From NCBI RefSeq assembly GCF_029962605.1, contig NZ_CP124750.1, positions 992,001 through 1,056,000 of the forward strand: a stretch of DNA of 64,000 bases, in the 5' to 3' direction. The notes beneath the pieces are model-generated. The model made no database searches and was not told the DNA's origin. It saw only the letters and a list, made by a program, of their open reading frames with translations. Source of the DNA: Serratia sarumanii (GTDB taxonomy: Bacteria > Pseudomonadota > Gammaproteobacteria > Enterobacterales > Enterobacteriaceae). Made by a program: the position numbers and the translations under genes. Below, one piece after another: positions 17,520 through 29,672 of this stretch (the first letter of the stretch is position 1; each line of letters starts with the position of its first letter).

Positions 17520-19343
17520 ATGCTTAACGCCTGGCATCAACCGGTCCCGCCTTTTGTGGTGAAGCAAGGGCAACGTTTGGATATCACGCTGTGGTTACAG
17601 GGGGATGAACTGCCGGAACGGGTGTTTTTGCGCGCCGAACCGGATAACGAAGAGTGGCTGCTGGTGATGAAAGCGCAGCGCCACGAGGGGATGCGGCGCT
17701 ACCAGGCCAGCCTGACGCTGAATGAGGGCGAGCCGACGCGGCGTTACTGCTTCAAGCTGCTGTGGGCCGATCGCCAGCAGTGGTTCGGGCCGCAGGGCTG
17801 GTCGCCAACGCCGCCGGGGCAGCTGGCGCAGTTCGCCGTCGACGAACCTGACAACGGCCCCGAGTGGGTGGCGGATCAGCTGTTCTACCAGATTTTCCCC
17901 GATCGCTTCGCCAGCAGCGGCGGCGAGCACGGCATCCAGAGCGGCAGCTACCGCCATCACGCGGCCGGCGCCGAGGTGATTCGGCGCGACTGGCAGCACC
18001 CGCTGGAGGATCGCCACGCCGCCTCGACCTTTTACGGCGGCGATCTGGACGGCATCGGCGCCAAACTGCCGTATTTGCAGCAGCTGGGGGTGACGGCGCT
18101 GTACCTGAACCCGATTTTTACCGCACCGAGCGTGCATAAGTACGATACCGAGGACTATTACCAGGTCGATCCGCACTTCGGCGGCAACGCGGCGCTGCAG
18201 CGTTTGCGAGTGAGCACTCACAAGGTGGGCATGAAACTGGTGCTGGACGGGGTATTTAACCACACCGGCGACTCGCATCCGTGGTTCGACCGCCATCGTC
18301 AGGGCGAAAACGGCGCCTGTCACCACCCCGATTCGCCGTATCGCGGCTGGTTCAACTTTTACCCGGACGGCCGCGCGCTCGACTGGAAGGGCAACGCCAG
18401 CCTGCCGAAGCTCAACTTTGCCGAGCCGCAGGTGGCGGAAGCGATCTATCGCGGGGAAGGCAGTGTGGTGCGCCACTGGCTGCGCCCGCCGTACAGCATC
18501 GACGGTTGGCGGCTGGACGTGGTGCACATGCTGGGGGAGAACGGCGGCGCCACCGGCAACCTGCACCACCTGGCTGGCATCTATCAGGCGGTGAAGCAGG
18601 AGAATCCGCAGGCCTACGTATTGGGCGAGCACTTCGGCGACGCGCGCCGCTGGCTGCACGCCGGCGTGGAGGATGCGGCGATGAACTACATGGGCTTCGC
18701 GCTGCCGGTGCGGGCGTTCTTGGCGGGGCTGGACGTAGCCTATCACCCGGTGCGGCTGGATGCCGCCGGGTGCGCGCAGTGGATGGACGGTTACCGCGCC
18801 GGGCTGCCGCACGGCCGCCAGCTGATCCAGTTCAACCAACTGGACAGCCACGATACCGCGCGTTTTCTCACGTTGTTGCAGGGGAACGCGGCGCGCATGC
18901 AGATGGCGGCGGTGTGGTTGCTGAGCTGGATAGGCGTGCCTTGCCTCTATTACGGCGATGAGATTGGTCTGGACGGCGGCAACGATCCGTTCTGCCGCAA
19001 GCCGTTCCCGTGGGACGTCGGCGACTGGGACCGGCCGCTGCTGGCGCTGTTCCAGCGCATGGCGGCGCTGCGTAAACAGAGCGTGGCATTGCGCCGCGGC
19101 GGTTGTCAGGTGCTGTACGCCAGCGGGGAAACGCTGGTGTTCGTGCGCCTGTATCAGCAGGAGCAGGTGTTGGTGGCGCTGCAGCGCGACGGCAGCGGCC
19201 AGGCGCAGCTGCCGTACAACCCGCTGTTGGCGCGCGGCCCGTGGCGGCGTGTGGAAGGGCGGGGAGAGTTGAGCGAAACGGCAGGCGGGCTGCGCCTGCA
19301 GCTGGCGGAAGAGACGGCCACCGTGTGGCGCTGTGAAGGCTAA
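17520..19343 (+). CDS. malZ: maltodextrin glucosidase MalZ
   Basis: The 607-residue cytoplasmic enzyme begins [13 protein letters not shown]. An N-terminal beta domain covers about 1-120 and a GH13 barrel follows: [41 protein letters not shown] with the nucleophile Asp, [11 protein letters not shown] with the acid Glu, and [12 protein letters not shown]. It trims maltodextrins from the reducing end to glucose. The ATG at 17520 matches E. coli MalZ; fifteen upstream in-frame codons are discarded. It is transcribed divergently from ybdG and converges on ggt. Confidence 0.96.
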   Translation: MLNAWHQPVPPFVVKQGQRLDITLWLQGDELPERVFLRAEPDNEEWLLVMKAQRHEGMRRYQASLTLNEGEPTRRYCFKLLWADRQQWFGPQGWSPTPPGQLAQFAVDEPDNGPEWVADQLFYQIFPDRFASSGGEHGIQSGSYRHHAAGAEVIRRDWQHPLEDRHAASTFYGGDLDGIGAKLPYLQQLGVTALYLNPIFTAPSVHKYDTEDYYQVDPHFGGNAALQRLRVSTHKVGMKLVLDGVFNHTGDSHPWFDRHRQGENGACHHPDSPYRGWFNFYPDGRALDWKGNASLPKLNFAEPQVAEAIYRGEGSVVRHWLRPPYSIDGWRLDVVHMLGENGGATGNLHHLAGIYQAVKQENPQAYVLGEHFGDARRWLHAGVEDAAMNYMGFALPVRAFLAGLDVAYHPVRLDAAGCAQWMDGYRAGLPHGRQLIQFNQLDSHDTARFLTLLQGNAARMQMAAVWLLSWIGVPCLYYGDEIGLDGGNDPFCRKPFPWDVGDWDRPLLALFQRMAALRKQSVALRRGGCQVLYASGETLVFVRLYQQEQVLVALQRDGSGQAQLPYNPLLARGPWRRVEGRGELSETAGGLRLQLAEETATVWRCEG

Positions 19344-19350
19344 AGACACT

Positions 19351-19372
19351 GCGGGGGCCGAAGGGCCCCCGC
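19351..19372. terminator. hairpin between malZ and ggt
   Basis: GCGGGGGCC/GGCCCCCGC form a 9-bp GC-rich stem around GAAG between the convergent genes. No T tract follows on either strand, so termination is uncertain. Confidence 0.55.
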
Positions 19373-19396
19373 GATAAAGGTGAGTAGGCGTTTACA

Positions 19397-21160
19397 TCAG
19401 TAACCGACCGCAGAACCTGCCGGGCGACGCACGTCGTTGGCGCCGTACAGATAGCCTTCGCGCACCTTGCCGGAAACCGCCGAGTCGTTGCCGGAGTTGG
19501 CCGGGCTGACGCCCGCCGCGCCTGGCAAGCCGACCAGAATCAGTTCGGCGGCGCCCCACGGCGTTTGCTCGACCATCTTATAGCCCATGCCGCTCAGCAG
19601 CTTCAGCGTATCGGCGGAAACGCCGCGCTGTTCGTAGTACACCTCATCCGGCAACCATTGGTGATGGATGCGCGGTGCGTCCACCGCTTCCTGCGGCGCC
19701 ATGCCGTGGTCTATCACGTTCAACGCGGTCTGCAGGGTGATGGTGATGATGCGCGAGCCGCCCGGCGAGCCCAGCACCATAAAGATCTTGTTGTCCTTGG
19801 TCACCAGCGTCGGGCTCATCGACGATAGTGGGCGCTTACCGGGGGCAATGCTGTTGGCGGTGCCCTGCACCAGCCCGTACAGGTTTTTCTCGCCCACTTT
19901 GACCGTAAAGTCGTCCATCTCGTCGTTGAGGAAGAAGCCGGTGCCCGGTGCGATCACCACGGCGCCGAAGCGGCCGTTGACGGTATAGGTGGTGGAGACC
20001 GCGTTGCCGTCGTGATCGACGATCGAATAGTGGGTGGTTTCCGGCTTCTCATGCGGTTCCATGCCGGGCTGCACGTTTTCCGACGGCGTGGCCTTGTCCG
20101 CGACGATTTTCTTGCGGATCTGCTCGGCGTAGCTCTTGCTCACCAGCCGGTCGATCGGGTTCTTGATGAATTCCGGGTCGCCGAGGTAGGTGTTGCGGTC
20201 CATGTAGGCATGGCGCATCGCTTCGGTCATGGTGTGAATGGCCGCCGCCGAGTTGAAGCCCATGCTTTTCAGGTCGTAGCCTTCCACCACGTTGAGGATT
20301 TCGCACAGCGTCACGCCGCCGGAGCTGGGAGGCGGCGCCGACACGAACTTGTAGCCGCGATAGCTGCAGGTAATCGGCGGCGTTTCGGTGACCTTGTAAT
20401 TGGCGAAGTCGGCGGCGGTCAAGATACCGCCGCCCTGTTTGGCCGCCGCCTCCACCGCCTGCGGGATCTTGCCTTTATAGAAGGCGTCGGTTCCCCCTTT
20501 GGCGATGGCTTCCAGCGTATTGGCCAGATCGGTTTGCACCAGTTTGTCCCCCGGCTGCAGCGGGCTGCCGTCCGGGCGCAGGAAGATTTTGGCCGACTCG
20601 GGATCCTGTTTGAAGCGCGCGACGGTGGTGTCGAGGATATCGGTATCGGCGCGGGTCAGCACAAAGCCTTCGCGCGCCAGCCTGATCGCCGGCGCCAGCA
20701 CCTGTTCACGGCTCAGCTTGCCGTACTTCTCACGCGCGGTTTCCATCCCCAGCACGGTGCCCGGCACGCCCGCCGCCAGATAGCCGTACAGGCTGGCGTC
20801 TTTCTTCACCTTGCCGTCGGCATCCAGATACATGTTGGCGCTGGCCGCCGCCGGCGCGGTTTCACGGAAGTTGATGAAGGTGTCGGTGCCGTCCGCCAGG
20901 TGGACGGTCATAAAGCCTCCGCCGCCGATGTTGCCGCAGCAGGGGTTAACCACCGCCTGCGCGTAACCGACCGCCACGGCGGCGTCGATGGCGTTGCCGC
21001 CCATCTTCAGGATATCCACGCCGACCTGCGAGGCCAGGTGCTGCGAGGTGACCACCATGCCGTTTTTGGCTTCCACCGCGGGGTTGGATGCCGCATACAG
21101 GCTGCCGCTGACCAGCAGCGCCGCCATGGTCAGGGGTTTGCTCCATTTCTGTAAAAACAT
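19397..21160 (-). CDS. ggt: gamma-glutamyltransferase
   Basis: This 587-residue periplasmic enzyme has a signal peptide ending near LYA-A (residue 24). It is made as a proenzyme that cleaves itself before the conserved Thr375 in PETTHYSIVD to give large and small subunits. Other family landmarks are GGNAIDAAVAVGYAQAVVNP, NFRETAP, GVPG, SAPPPSSGGVTL, GKRPLSSMSPT and GSPGGSRI. It transfers or hydrolyses the gamma-glutamyl group of glutathione, allowing its use as amino acid source. It stands alone between malZ and the peroxiredoxin gene, which is not its E. coli position. Confidence 0.97.
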   Translation of the reverse strand: MFLQKWSKPLTMAALLVSGSLYAASNPAVEAKNGMVVTSQHLASQVGVDILKMGGNAIDAAVAVGYAQAVVNPCCGNIGGGGFMTVHLADGTDTFINFRETAPAAASANMYLDADGKVKKDASLYGYLAAGVPGTVLGMETAREKYGKLSREQVLAPAIRLAREGFVLTRADTDILDTTVARFKQDPESAKIFLRPDGSPLQPGDKLVQTDLANTLEAIAKGGTDAFYKGKIPQAVEAAAKQGGGILTAADFANYKVTETPPITCSYRGYKFVSAPPPSSGGVTLCEILNVVEGYDLKSMGFNSAAAIHTMTEAMRHAYMDRNTYLGDPEFIKNPIDRLVSKSYAEQIRKKIVADKATPSENVQPGMEPHEKPETTHYSIVDHDGNAVSTTYTVNGRFGAVVIAPGTGFFLNDEMDDFTVKVGEKNLYGLVQGTANSIAPGKRPLSSMSPTLVTKDNKIFMVLGSPGGSRIITITLQTALNVIDHGMAPQEAVDAPRIHHQWLPDEVYYEQRGVSADTLKLLSGMGYKMVEQTPWGAAELILVGLPGAAGVSPANSGNDSAVSGKVREGYLYGANDVRRPAGSAVGY

Positions 21161-21347
21161 AGTTATTCCTACCCTGTCAGTTTTTTATTGTGTTGTGTTT
21201 GCTTGCCGCTGTTCGCTTGCAAAGCGCGAGCCAGCGTTATTGATAGTAGCCGCAGATGGGCGCACGCGCGGCGAGCAGGGTGGGAAATGTGAGCGGAAAC
21301 AGGGAAATAAAGCACTGAAGGTGGGCGGTCTGCCCCATAAAGGGGCA

Positions 21348-21374
21348 TAAAAAAACCGGCCGCGTGGGCCGGTT
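21348..21374 (-). terminator. terminator of the peroxiredoxin gene
   Basis: On the minus strand AACCGGCC, a short loop and GGCCGGTT are followed by a run of T, about 20 bases after the peroxiredoxin stop. Confidence 0.85.
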
Positions 21375-21394
21375 GATTCACTATCAGGCTGAAA

Positions 21395-21997
21395 TTACAG
21401 CTTGGCAGCGTTTTCAGACAGGTATTTTGCAACGCCGTCTGGGGACGCGCCCATACCTGCTTTGCCTTTTTCCCACTGAGCCGGGCACACTTCACCGTGC
21501 TCTTCGTGGAATTGCAGCGCATCAACGGTACGGATCATTTCGTCGATGTTACGGCCGATTGGCAGATCGTTAACAACCTGAGCACGCACGATGCCGTCTT
21601 TGTCGATCAGGAAGGAGCCGCGCAGCGCAACGCCGGCTTCCGGGTGTTCGATGCCGTAAGCTTTCTGAATTTCACGCTTGATGTCAGCAACCATTGCGTA
21701 TTTCACTTCACCGATGCCGCCTTTGTCGACAGGGGTTTTACGCCATGCGTTGTGAACGAACTCTGAGTCGAAGGAAACGCCAACCACTTCAACGCCACGC
21801 TTCTGGAACTCTTCATAGCGGTGATCGAAAGCGATCAGCTCGGAAGGGCATACGAAGGTGAAGTCCATTGGCCAGAAGAACAGCACGGCCGGTTTGCCGT
21901 TCAGGTGCTTCTTCAGGTTGAAGTTTTCAACGATTTCGCCGCTACCCAGTACGGCAGCTGCAGTGAAGTCAGGGGCTTGACGAGTTACCAGGACCAT
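21395..21997 (-). CDS. typical 2-Cys peroxiredoxin (AhpC/TSA family)
   Basis: The 200-residue protein begins MVLVTRQAPDFTAAAVLGSGEI. The peroxidatic Cys50 sits in DFTFVCPSE and the resolving cysteine in GEVCPAQWEKG near residue 170, the Prx1/AhpC arrangement. It reduces hydrogen peroxide and organic peroxides using thioredoxin or an AhpF-like partner; no ahpF is adjacent. CAGGAGTAATT provides a good ribosome-binding site for the ATG at 21997, whereas an upstream in-frame ATG has none. An OxyR-like site lies 100 bases upstream. It is closer to the thioredoxin-dependent Prx of Yersinia-type enterobacteria than to E. coli AhpC, by my recognition. Confidence 0.95.
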   Translation of the reverse strand: MVLVTRQAPDFTAAAVLGSGEIVENFNLKKHLNGKPAVLFFWPMDFTFVCPSELIAFDHRYEEFQKRGVEVVGVSFDSEFVHNAWRKTPVDKGGIGEVKYAMVADIKREIQKAYGIEHPEAGVALRGSFLIDKDGIVRAQVVNDLPIGRNIDEMIRTVDALQFHEEHGEVCPAQWEKGKAGMGASPDGVAKYLSENAAKL

Positions 21998-22096
21998 AAT
22001 TACTCCTGTAATAGGTGTTAAAGGGTGGATGTAAAAACAAGGGCCAGTATAGGGGCCGCGACTTGGTGAATAAAGGGTAAAAGACCAATCGATGAG

Positions 22097-22133
22097 ATAG
22101 CTTTCACCTATCAAAGTCGTTGATATAATTTAG
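22097..22133 (-). promoter_or_regulatory. OxyR-like binding site upstream of the peroxiredoxin gene
   Basis: ATAGCTTTCACCTAT (22097-22111) matches the OxyR half-site ATAG-N-T-NNN-A-N-CTAT at every fixed position. Seven bases later GTTGATATAATTTAG (22119-22133) is a degenerate second half, keeping the inner T and A. The spacing is that of the full OxyR site. Peroxide induction of the gene is a reasonable inference. Confidence 0.6.
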
Positions 22134-22226
22134 CGAGCTTTAAAAATAACCTTTTCCCACAAAAGGGCAAGCGGCAAAACGTAAATTCTTGCAAGGCGTT
22201 GCAATTTCAAGGGCTTGAGCTTGACC

Positions 22227-22808
22227 TCAGAGCGCTTTGTCCTTCGCCTGCCGCATCATTTGCGGGTAAAACTGCCAGAACTGTGTTTCAAGCTGATGAT
22301 AATGTTGCTCGACGTCGGCGAACGAACCGGCCAGCGCCTCGAGGCGCGGGCGGCGGCTGGCCATGCCCTGCAGCACCCGGGCGATGAACGGCAATTCGGC
22401 GTAGCGCTCCAGCCAGCGTTCCTGCCACAGGTAGCCGTTCAGGTTCTGAAAGCGCGGCGGCGTGAGCGGCAGAAAAGGTTCGATCTGGCTGCGGGCTTCC
22501 TGGGTAAACTGGTGCAGGTCGCGCGAAGGCTCGAGCTGCTGCCAGTGGCGCGCCAGAAAATGGTCCCACACCACGTCGAGGGTGATCGGCGCCACGCGGC
22601 GGTAGGGGGCGCTGAAATAGTCGCGGCTGGCTTTGACCTGCGGCAGGCTGTCGGTCAGCACGTCGACGCGGCGGTGCATCATGATGCCGGCCACCACCTC
22701 GGGCTGGTAGTCGGCGGCGGGGTTGCCGCGCACGAAATCGGCCAGCAGGTTGCCCAGCAGCGAGCTGTCCGCCAGCATGGCCAGGTGAAGATGAGCGAGA
22801 AAATTCAT
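22227..22808 (-). CDS. acpH: acyl carrier protein phosphodiesterase AcpH
   Basis: The 193-residue protein starts [28 protein letters not shown] and contains [16 protein letters not shown] and [22 protein letters not shown], the conserved His/Asp pattern of the AcpH (YajB) family. It removes the 4'-phosphopantetheine arm from holo-ACP. The family length is 193 in E. coli as well. It is divergent from queA, as in E. coli. Confidence 0.95.
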   Translation of the reverse strand: MNFLAHLHLAMLADSSLLGNLLADFVRGNPAADYQPEVVAGIMMHRRVDVLTDSLPQVKASRDYFSAPYRRVAPITLDVVWDHFLARHWQQLEPSRDLHQFTQEARSQIEPFLPLTPPRFQNLNGYLWQERWLERYAELPFIARVLQGMASRRPRLEALAGSFADVEQHYHQLETQFWQFYPQMMRQAKDKAL

Positions 22809-22928
22809 CCCTCAACTATACCCGAAGTCAGGCAAATCCTCCTTATTTCTTGCCGCTGACCGCCCCCGGCTTTAGACTAGGCCGCCTGTTTTTTACCAAC
22901 CAGCCCTAAATTGAAGAAGTGAATACCC

Positions 22929-23999
22929 ATGCGCGTCGCTGATTTTTCGTTTGAACTTCCCGAATCCCTGATTGCCCACTATCCCCAGGCCGAACGCAGC
23001 GCATGCCGCCTGCTGCAGCTGGACGGGCCGAGCGGGGCGCTGACGCACGGCGTATTCACCGATCTGCTGGATAAGCTGGAAGCCGGCGACCTGCTGGTGT
23101 TCAACAATACCCGCGTGATCCCGGCGCGCATGTTCGGCCGCAAGGTCAGCGGCGGCAAGATAGAAGTGCTGGTGGAGCGCGTGCTGGACGACCATCGCGT
23201 GCTGGCGCACGTGCGCGCGTCGAAAGCGCCGAAGCCGGGCGCCGAGCTGTTGTTGGGGGATGACGAGAGCATCGCCGCCACCATGGTAGCGCGCCACGAG
23301 ACGCTGTTCGAGCTGCGCTTCAACGACGAGCGCGACGTGTTCACTATCCTCAACGCCGCCGGCCACATGCCGCTGCCGCCTTATATCGCCCGCCCGGATG
23401 AAGACGCCGACCGCGAGCTGTATCAGACGGTCTACAGCGAGAAGCCCGGCGCGGTTGCCGCGCCGACCGCCGGCCTGCACTTCGACGAGCCGCTGCTGGC
23501 GGCGCTGCGCGCCAAGGGCGTGGAAATGGCGTTCGTGACGCTGCACGTCGGCGCCGGCACCTTCCAGCCGGTGCGCGTGGAAACCATCGAAGATCACGTG
23601 ATGCATGCCGAATACGCCGAAGTGCCGCAGGAGGTGGTCGATGCGGTGCTGGCCTGCAAGGCGCGCGGCAAACGCGTCGTAGCGGTGGGCACCACCTCGG
23701 TGCGCTCGCTGGAAAGCGCCGCGGCGGCCAGCAAAGAAGCGCTGATTGCGCCGTTCTTCGGCGATACCAGCATCTTTATCTATCCGGGCTATCACTATCA
23801 GGTGATCGACGCGCTGGTGACCAATTTCCACCTGCCGGAATCGACCCTGATCATGCTGGTGTCGGCCTTCGCCGGCTATAAAAATACCATGAACGCCTAT
23901 CAGCAGGCGGTGGCCGAGCAGTATCGCTTTTTCAGCTACGGCGATGCGATGTTCATCAGCCGTAACCCGCAGGCGGAAAACGAGTCCGTCGGCGGTTAA
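22929..23999 (+). CDS. queA: tRNA preQ1(34) S-adenosylmethionine ribosyltransferase-isomerase QueA
   Basis: This 356-residue protein begins [20 protein letters not shown], with [58 protein letters not shown], and [18 protein letters not shown] as family blocks. QueA moves and isomerises the ribosyl group of SAM onto preQ1 in tRNA to give epoxyqueuosine. It is first of the queA-tgt-yajC-secD-secF cluster, 72 bases before tgt. Confidence 0.98.
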   Translation: MRVADFSFELPESLIAHYPQAERSACRLLQLDGPSGALTHGVFTDLLDKLEAGDLLVFNNTRVIPARMFGRKVSGGKIEVLVERVLDDHRVLAHVRASKAPKPGAELLLGDDESIAATMVARHETLFELRFNDERDVFTILNAAGHMPLPPYIARPDEDADRELYQTVYSEKPGAVAAPTAGLHFDEPLLAALRAKGVEMAFVTLHVGAGTFQPVRVETIEDHVMHAEYAEVPQEVVDAVLACKARGKRVVAVGTTSVRSLESAAAASKEALIAPFFGDTSIFIYPGYHYQVIDALVTNFHLPESTLIMLVSAFAGYKNTMNAYQQAVAEQYRFFSYGDAMFISRNPQAENESVGG

Positions 24000-25196
<1,197 letters not shown>

Positions 25197-25229
25197 TCCA
25201 ATAATTGATAACTTAATGAGGGAATTTCA

Positions 25230-25562
25230 ATGAGCTTTTTCATTTCTGACGCCGTCGCATCCGCAGGGGCTCCGGCTCAGGGAAGCCCGTACTCTCTGAT
25301 CATTATGCTGGTGGTGTTCGGCCTGATCTTCTACTTCATGATCCTGCGCCCACAGCAGAAGCGCGCTAAAGATCACAAGAAGCTGATGGACTCCATCGGT
25401 AAAGGCGACGAAGTGCTGACCACCGGCGGCCTGATCGGTCGCGTGACCAAAGTGGCCGACACCGGCATCATCGCCATCGCGCTGAACGACACCACGGAAG
25501 TGATGATCAAGCGTGACTTCGTGGCGGCCGTTCTGCCGAAAGGTACCATGAAGGCCCTGTAA
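25230..25562 (+). CDS. yajC: Sec translocon accessory subunit YajC
   Basis: The 110-residue single-pass inner-membrane protein has one hydrophobic segment (about 20-40, LIIMLVVFGLIFYFMILRP) followed by the conserved QQKRAKDHKKLMDSIGKGDEV region. YajC joins SecD and SecF in the holotranslocon. The genes are 24 bases apart, as expected for one operon with tgt upstream. Confidence 0.98.
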   Translation: MSFFISDAVASAGAPAQGSPYSLIIMLVVFGLIFYFMILRPQQKRAKDHKKLMDSIGKGDEVLTTGGLIGRVTKVADTGIIAIALNDTTEVMIKRDFVAAVLPKGTMKAL

Positions 25563-25586
25563 TCTTTTTTCCCGAAGGGAATTGCC

Positions 25587-27434
25587 GTGCTAAACCGTTA
25601 TCCTTTGTGGAAGTATCTGATGTTGATCGTCGTGATCCTCGTCGGTCTGCTTTATGCGCTTCCCAACATCTACGGTGAGGATCCGGCCGTACAAATCACT
25701 GGCGCGCGCGGCGTCGCCGCCAGTGAAACTACGCTGGACCAGGTCCGTACCGTATTAGAAAAAGACAACATCGCGAGCAAGTCGATTGCGCTGGAAAATG
25801 GCGCCATCCTGGCTCGCTTTAAAGATCCTGACGTTCAGCTGCGCGCCCGCGAAGCGCTGGTGACCGAGCTGGGTGACAAATTCGTCGTGGCGCTGAACCT
25901 GGCGCCGGCCACGCCGACCTGGCTGGCCATGCTGGGCGCAGAGCCGATGAAACTCGGCCTGGACCTGCGCGGCGGCGTGCACTTCCTGATGGAAGTGGAT
26001 ATGGACACCGCGTTGAGCAAGCTGCAGGAACAGACCATGGATACCCTGCGCAGCGAGCTGCGCGAGAAGGGCATTCCTTATGCGTCTATCCGCAAGCTGG
26101 ACAACAACGGCGTGGAAGTTCGCTTCCGCGACGATGCGGCCCGTGACCAGGCCATCAGCTACATCGGCCCGCGTCAGCGCGATCTGGTGCTGTCCGCCAA
26201 CGGCGCCAACACCATGAAAGCCAGCCTGACGGACGCCCGTCTGAGCGAAGCGCGCGAATACGCCGTCCAGCAGAACATCACTATCCTGCGTAACCGCGTC
26301 AACCAGCTCGGCGTCGCCGAACCGCTGGTGCAGCGCCAGGGCGCCGACCGCATCGTGGTCGAGCTGCCGGGCATTCAGGACACCGCGCGCGCCAAAGAAA
26401 TTCTGGGCGCCACCGCGACCCTCGAGTTCCGTCTGGTGAACACCAATGCGGACGCCACTGCGGCGGCCAACGGCCGCGTGCCGGGCGACTCCGAGGTGAA
26501 ATACACCCGTGACGGCCAGCCGATCGTGCTGTACAAGCGCGTGATCCTGACCGGTGATCACATCACCGACTCCACCTCGAGCACCGACGAATACAACCAG
26601 CCGCAGGTTAACATCTCGCTGGACAGCGCCGGCGGCACGTCCATGTCCAACTTCACCAAGGACAACATCGGCAAGCCGATGGCGACCCTGTTCGTGGAGT
26701 ATAAGGACAGCGGCAAGAAAGACGCCAACGGCCGCGCGGTGCTGGTGAAACAGGAAGAAGTGATCAACGTGGCGAACATTCAGTCGCGTCTGGGCAACAG
26801 CTTCCGCATCACCGGTATCGGCAACCCGAACGAAGCGCGTCAGCTTTCGCTGCTGCTGCGTGCGGGTGCGCTGATCGCGCCGATTCAGATCGTCGAAGAG
26901 CGCACCATCGGCCCGACCCTGGGTCAGCAGAACATCACCCAAGGTCTGGAAGCCTGTCTGTGGGGCCTGGTGGCGTCCATCGTCTTCATGGTGGTCTGGT
27001 ACCGTAAGTTCGGCGTGATCGCCACCACGGCGCTGGTCGCCAACCTGGTGCTGATCGTCGGCGTGATGTCCCTGTTGCCGGGGGCGACGCTGACCATGCC
27101 GGGCATTGCCGGGATCGTGTTGACGCTGGCGGTGGCGGTCGACGCCAACGTACTGATTAACGAACGTATCAAGGAGGAGCTGAAGAACGGCCGGTCCGTT
27201 CAGCAGGCGATCCATGAGGGCTATAAAGGCGCGTTCTCCAGTATCGTCGACGCCAACATCACCACCCTGATCACCGCGGTCATCCTGTACGCAGTGGGCA
27301 CCGGTTCGATCAAAGGCTTTGCGATCACCACCGCTATCGGTGTGGCGACGTCCATGTTCACCGCGATTGTCGGTACCCGTGCCATCGTCAACCTGCTTTA
27401 CGGCGGCAAACGCATTAACAAGCTGTCTATCTGA
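25587..27434 (+). CDS. secD: protein translocase subunit SecD
   Basis: The 615-residue RND-family subunit starts at GTG ([11 protein letters not shown]). One transmembrane helix precedes the large periplasmic P1 domain (about 30-450, with [15 protein letters not shown] and [28 protein letters not shown]). Five further helices end the protein, with [15 protein letters not shown] in the fourth. SecDF uses the proton gradient to pull preproteins across the membrane. It is 24 bases after yajC and 10 before secF. Confidence 0.98.
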   Translation: MLNRYPLWKYLMLIVVILVGLLYALPNIYGEDPAVQITGARGVAASETTLDQVRTVLEKDNIASKSIALENGAILARFKDPDVQLRAREALVTELGDKFVVALNLAPATPTWLAMLGAEPMKLGLDLRGGVHFLMEVDMDTALSKLQEQTMDTLRSELREKGIPYASIRKLDNNGVEVRFRDDAARDQAISYIGPRQRDLVLSANGANTMKASLTDARLSEAREYAVQQNITILRNRVNQLGVAEPLVQRQGADRIVVELPGIQDTARAKEILGATATLEFRLVNTNADATAAANGRVPGDSEVKYTRDGQPIVLYKRVILTGDHITDSTSSTDEYNQPQVNISLDSAGGTSMSNFTKDNIGKPMATLFVEYKDSGKKDANGRAVLVKQEEVINVANIQSRLGNSFRITGIGNPNEARQLSLLLRAGALIAPIQIVEERTIGPTLGQQNITQGLEACLWGLVASIVFMVVWYRKFGVIATTALVANLVLIVGVMSLLPGATLTMPGIAGIVLTLAVAVDANVLINERIKEELKNGRSVQQAIHEGYKGAFSSIVDANITTLITAVILYAVGTGSIKGFAITTAIGVATSMFTAIVGTRAIVNLLYGGKRINKLSI

Positions 27435-27444
27435 GGAGTGCGTT

Positions 27445-28413
27445 GTGGCACAGGATTATACTGTTGAGCAACTCAACTACGGCCGTAAAGTCTACGACTT
27501 TATGCGCTGGGACTATTTGGCCTTCGGCATCTCGTTGCTGCTGTTGGTCGCGTCGATCGCCACCATGTCGGTGCGCGGCTTTAACTGGGGTCTGGATTTC
27601 ACCGGCGGTACGGTGATTGAAATCAACCTGGAGAAACCGGCTAATCTCGACCTGATGCGCGATACGCTGGAGAAGGCCGGGTTCCAGGATCCGATCATCC
27701 AGAACTTCGGCAGCAGCCGCGACGTGATGGTGCGCATGCCACCGGCGACCGGCACCGCAGGCCAGGAACTGGGCAACAAGGTGATCGGCGTGATCAACGA
27801 CTCGGTGGATAAAAATGCCACCGTGAAGCGCATCGAGTTCGTCGGCCCGAGCGTGGGCAGCGAACTGGCGCAAACCGGCGGCATGGCGCTGCTGGTGGCG
27901 TTGATCTGTATCCTGATCTACGTCGGTTTCCGCTTCGAATGGCGCCTGGCGCTGGGGGCGGTTATCGCGCTGGCGCACGACGTGATCATCACGCTGGGCG
28001 TGCTGTCGCTGTTCCATATCGAGATTGACCTGACCATCGTCGCGTCCCTGATGTCGGTTATCGGCTACTCGCTGAACGACAGCATCGTGGTTTCCGACCG
28101 TATTCGTGAGAACTTCCGCAAGATCCGCCGCGGTACGCCTTACGAGATCATGAACGTGTCGTTGACCCAGACGCTGAGCCGTACGCTGATGACTTCCGGG
28201 ACCACCCTGATGGTGGTGCTGATGCTGTACATCTTCGGTGGCGCGATGCTGCAAGGCTTCTCGCTGGCGATGCTGATCGGCGTGTCGATCGGTACCGTCT
28301 CCTCGATCTACGTCGCGTCCGCGCTGGCGTTGAAGCTGGGGATGAAACGCGAACACATGCTGCAGCAAAAAGTGGAAAAAGAGGGCGCAGATCAGCCTTC
28401 GATTCTGCCTTAA
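27445..28413 (+). CDS. secF: protein translocase subunit SecF
   Basis: The 322-residue protein starts at GTG ([23 protein letters not shown]) after CTGAGGAG, ten bases after secD; a longer frame overlapping secD is rejected. It has one helix, a small periplasmic domain ([18 protein letters not shown]), five helices with [18 protein letters not shown] and the conserved end [21 protein letters not shown]. It is the partner of SecD in proton-driven export. A strong terminator follows and closes the cluster. In E. coli yajD and tsx come next; neither is here. Confidence 0.98.
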   Translation: MAQDYTVEQLNYGRKVYDFMRWDYLAFGISLLLLVASIATMSVRGFNWGLDFTGGTVIEINLEKPANLDLMRDTLEKAGFQDPIIQNFGSSRDVMVRMPPATGTAGQELGNKVIGVINDSVDKNATVKRIEFVGPSVGSELAQTGGMALLVALICILIYVGFRFEWRLALGAVIALAHDVIITLGVLSLFHIEIDLTIVASLMSVIGYSLNDSIVVSDRIRENFRKIRRGTPYEIMNVSLTQTLSRTLMTSGTTLMVVLMLYIFGGAMLQGFSLAMLIGVSIGTVSSIYVASALALKLGMKREHMLQQKVEKEGADQPSILP

Positions 28414-28439
28414 CCGCCGCAGTATTCAGCGATATGAGC

Positions 28440-28466
28440 AGGAGCGCCGATGGCGCTCCTTTTTTT
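28440..28466 (+). terminator. terminator of the queA-secF cluster
   Basis: GGAGCGCC, GAT, GGCGCTCC and seven T form a textbook intrinsic terminator 27 bases after secF; it also separates secF from the convergent yajI. Confidence 0.93.
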
Positions 28467-28476
28467 GGCTCGGGGG

Positions 28477-29037
28477 TCAGTGCTGCTTCACTACCGCCGG
28501 TTGGGCGGTTGAAACCAGACTGTGCAGACGGATATAGCCCAATTGTTCCGGCGTCAGGCCGCTGAAGCGCAGTTCGAAGTCCTGGCCGGGCTTCGGCAGC
28601 AGCGAGTCGGCGCTGGCGATCGGTTGCGACAGCGCCTCGGCGGTCAACGGCCGGCCGGTGTCTTCGTCCAGCTGGCCCCATTCCACCACGGCTTTGAACG
28701 GCGGCAGCGTGGCCTGTGAGAGGACGCGTACATGCAGCTGCGCCTGCGTGCCGTTGGCTTCGTTCTTGATGTGGCTCAGCGAAACGCTCAGTTCGCCGAT
28801 ACCGCTCTGCAAACGGGCGGCGCTTCGGGCCGCCGGCAGCAGATAGACGCCATTGTCGGAGTGCTGATTGAGCTGATTCTGCCGCTCCAGCGCGGTGGTT
28901 TGATCGGTCAGCACGCTCACTTTCTGGTTCAGTGCGGCGACCTGATGGTGCAGCTGGGGCACGGCGGCGTTATGCGCGCAGCCCGCCAGCAACACGGCGG
29001 CGGCGAGCAGGGCGATTTTGGGGTAACAGGTTGTCAT
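28477..29037 (-). CDS. yajI: YajI/DUF3251 lipoprotein
   Basis: The 186-residue predicted lipoprotein has a signal sequence ending in the lipobox LLAGC (Cys20). A short coiled-coil-like stretch (HHQVAALNQKVSVLTDQTTALERQNQL) leads to VYLLPAARS and a beta-rich domain. It matches E. coli YajI, a lipoprotein of unknown function in the same neighbourhood. It is convergent with secF and divergent from nrdR. Confidence 0.9.
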   Translation of the reverse strand: MTTCYPKIALLAAAVLLAGCAHNAAVPQLHHQVAALNQKVSVLTDQTTALERQNQLNQHSDNGVYLLPAARSAARLQSGIGELSVSLSHIKNEANGTQAQLHVRVLSQATLPPFKAVVEWGQLDEDTGRPLTAEALSQPIASADSLLPKPGQDFELRFSGLTPEQLGYIRLHSLVSTAQPAVVKQH

Positions 29038-29212
29038 GACGGCGATTTCCTATGCTGAATCTCCTGTTATCAGCTTAGTCCGCCCGGAGGGGAAAGTCAT
29101 ATCGGCGCCGCTTCCCGGCCGCGTGTCGCAACAAATGGCCGCCGCCCTTTGTTGTGGCTGCACTTCGGGGTAAACTGCATTTATCTATAAAAAACGTTTA
29201 TCAGGACGTGTT

Positions 29213-29662
29213 ATGCATTGCCCTTTCTGCGCCGCCGTTGATACCAAAGTCATTGATTCCCGCCTGGTGGGGGACGGTTCGCAAGTGCGCCGTCGCCGCC
29301 AGTGTCTGGTGTGCAATGAACGCTTCACCACCTTCGAGGTGGCTGAGTTGGTGATGCCGCGAGTGATTAAAAGCGATGAGGTGCGCGAGCCGTTCAACGA
29401 AGACAAACTGCGCCGCGGCATGCTGAAAGCGCTGGAAAAGCGCCCGGTAAGCTCGGACGACGTGGAAAACGCCCTTAATCATATCAAATCCCAACTGCGC
29501 GCCACCGGCGAACGCGAAGTGCCGACCAAACTGGTGGGCAATCTGGTGATGGACGCGCTGAAAAAGCTGGATAAGGTCGCCTACATTCGCTTCGCGTCGG
29601 TATACCGCAGCTTCGAAGACGTGCGCGAGTTCGGCGAAGAGATCGCCCGCCTGCAAGACTAA
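29213..29662 (+). CDS. nrdR: transcriptional repressor NrdR
   Basis: The 149-residue protein starts [19 protein letters not shown], with a zinc ribbon of CPFC and CLVC (residues 3-34) and an ATP-cone domain (about 49-139). NrdR senses ATP/dATP and represses ribonucleotide reductase operons at NrdR boxes. It lies 10 bases before ribD and heads the nrdR-ribD-ribE-nusB series, as in E. coli. Confidence 0.98.
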   Translation: MHCPFCAAVDTKVIDSRLVGDGSQVRRRRQCLVCNERFTTFEVAELVMPRVIKSDEVREPFNEDKLRRGMLKALEKRPVSSDDVENALNHIKSQLRATGEREVPTKLVGNLVMDALKKLDKVAYIRFASVYRSFEDVREFGEEIARLQD

Positions 29663-29672
29663 AGGATCTTTC

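Noticed and set aside
27319..27444. Longer SecF starting inside secD
   Set aside because: The extra codons overlap the conserved secD end and are unlike SecF; the GTG at 27445 has a Shine-Dalgarno and matches the family.
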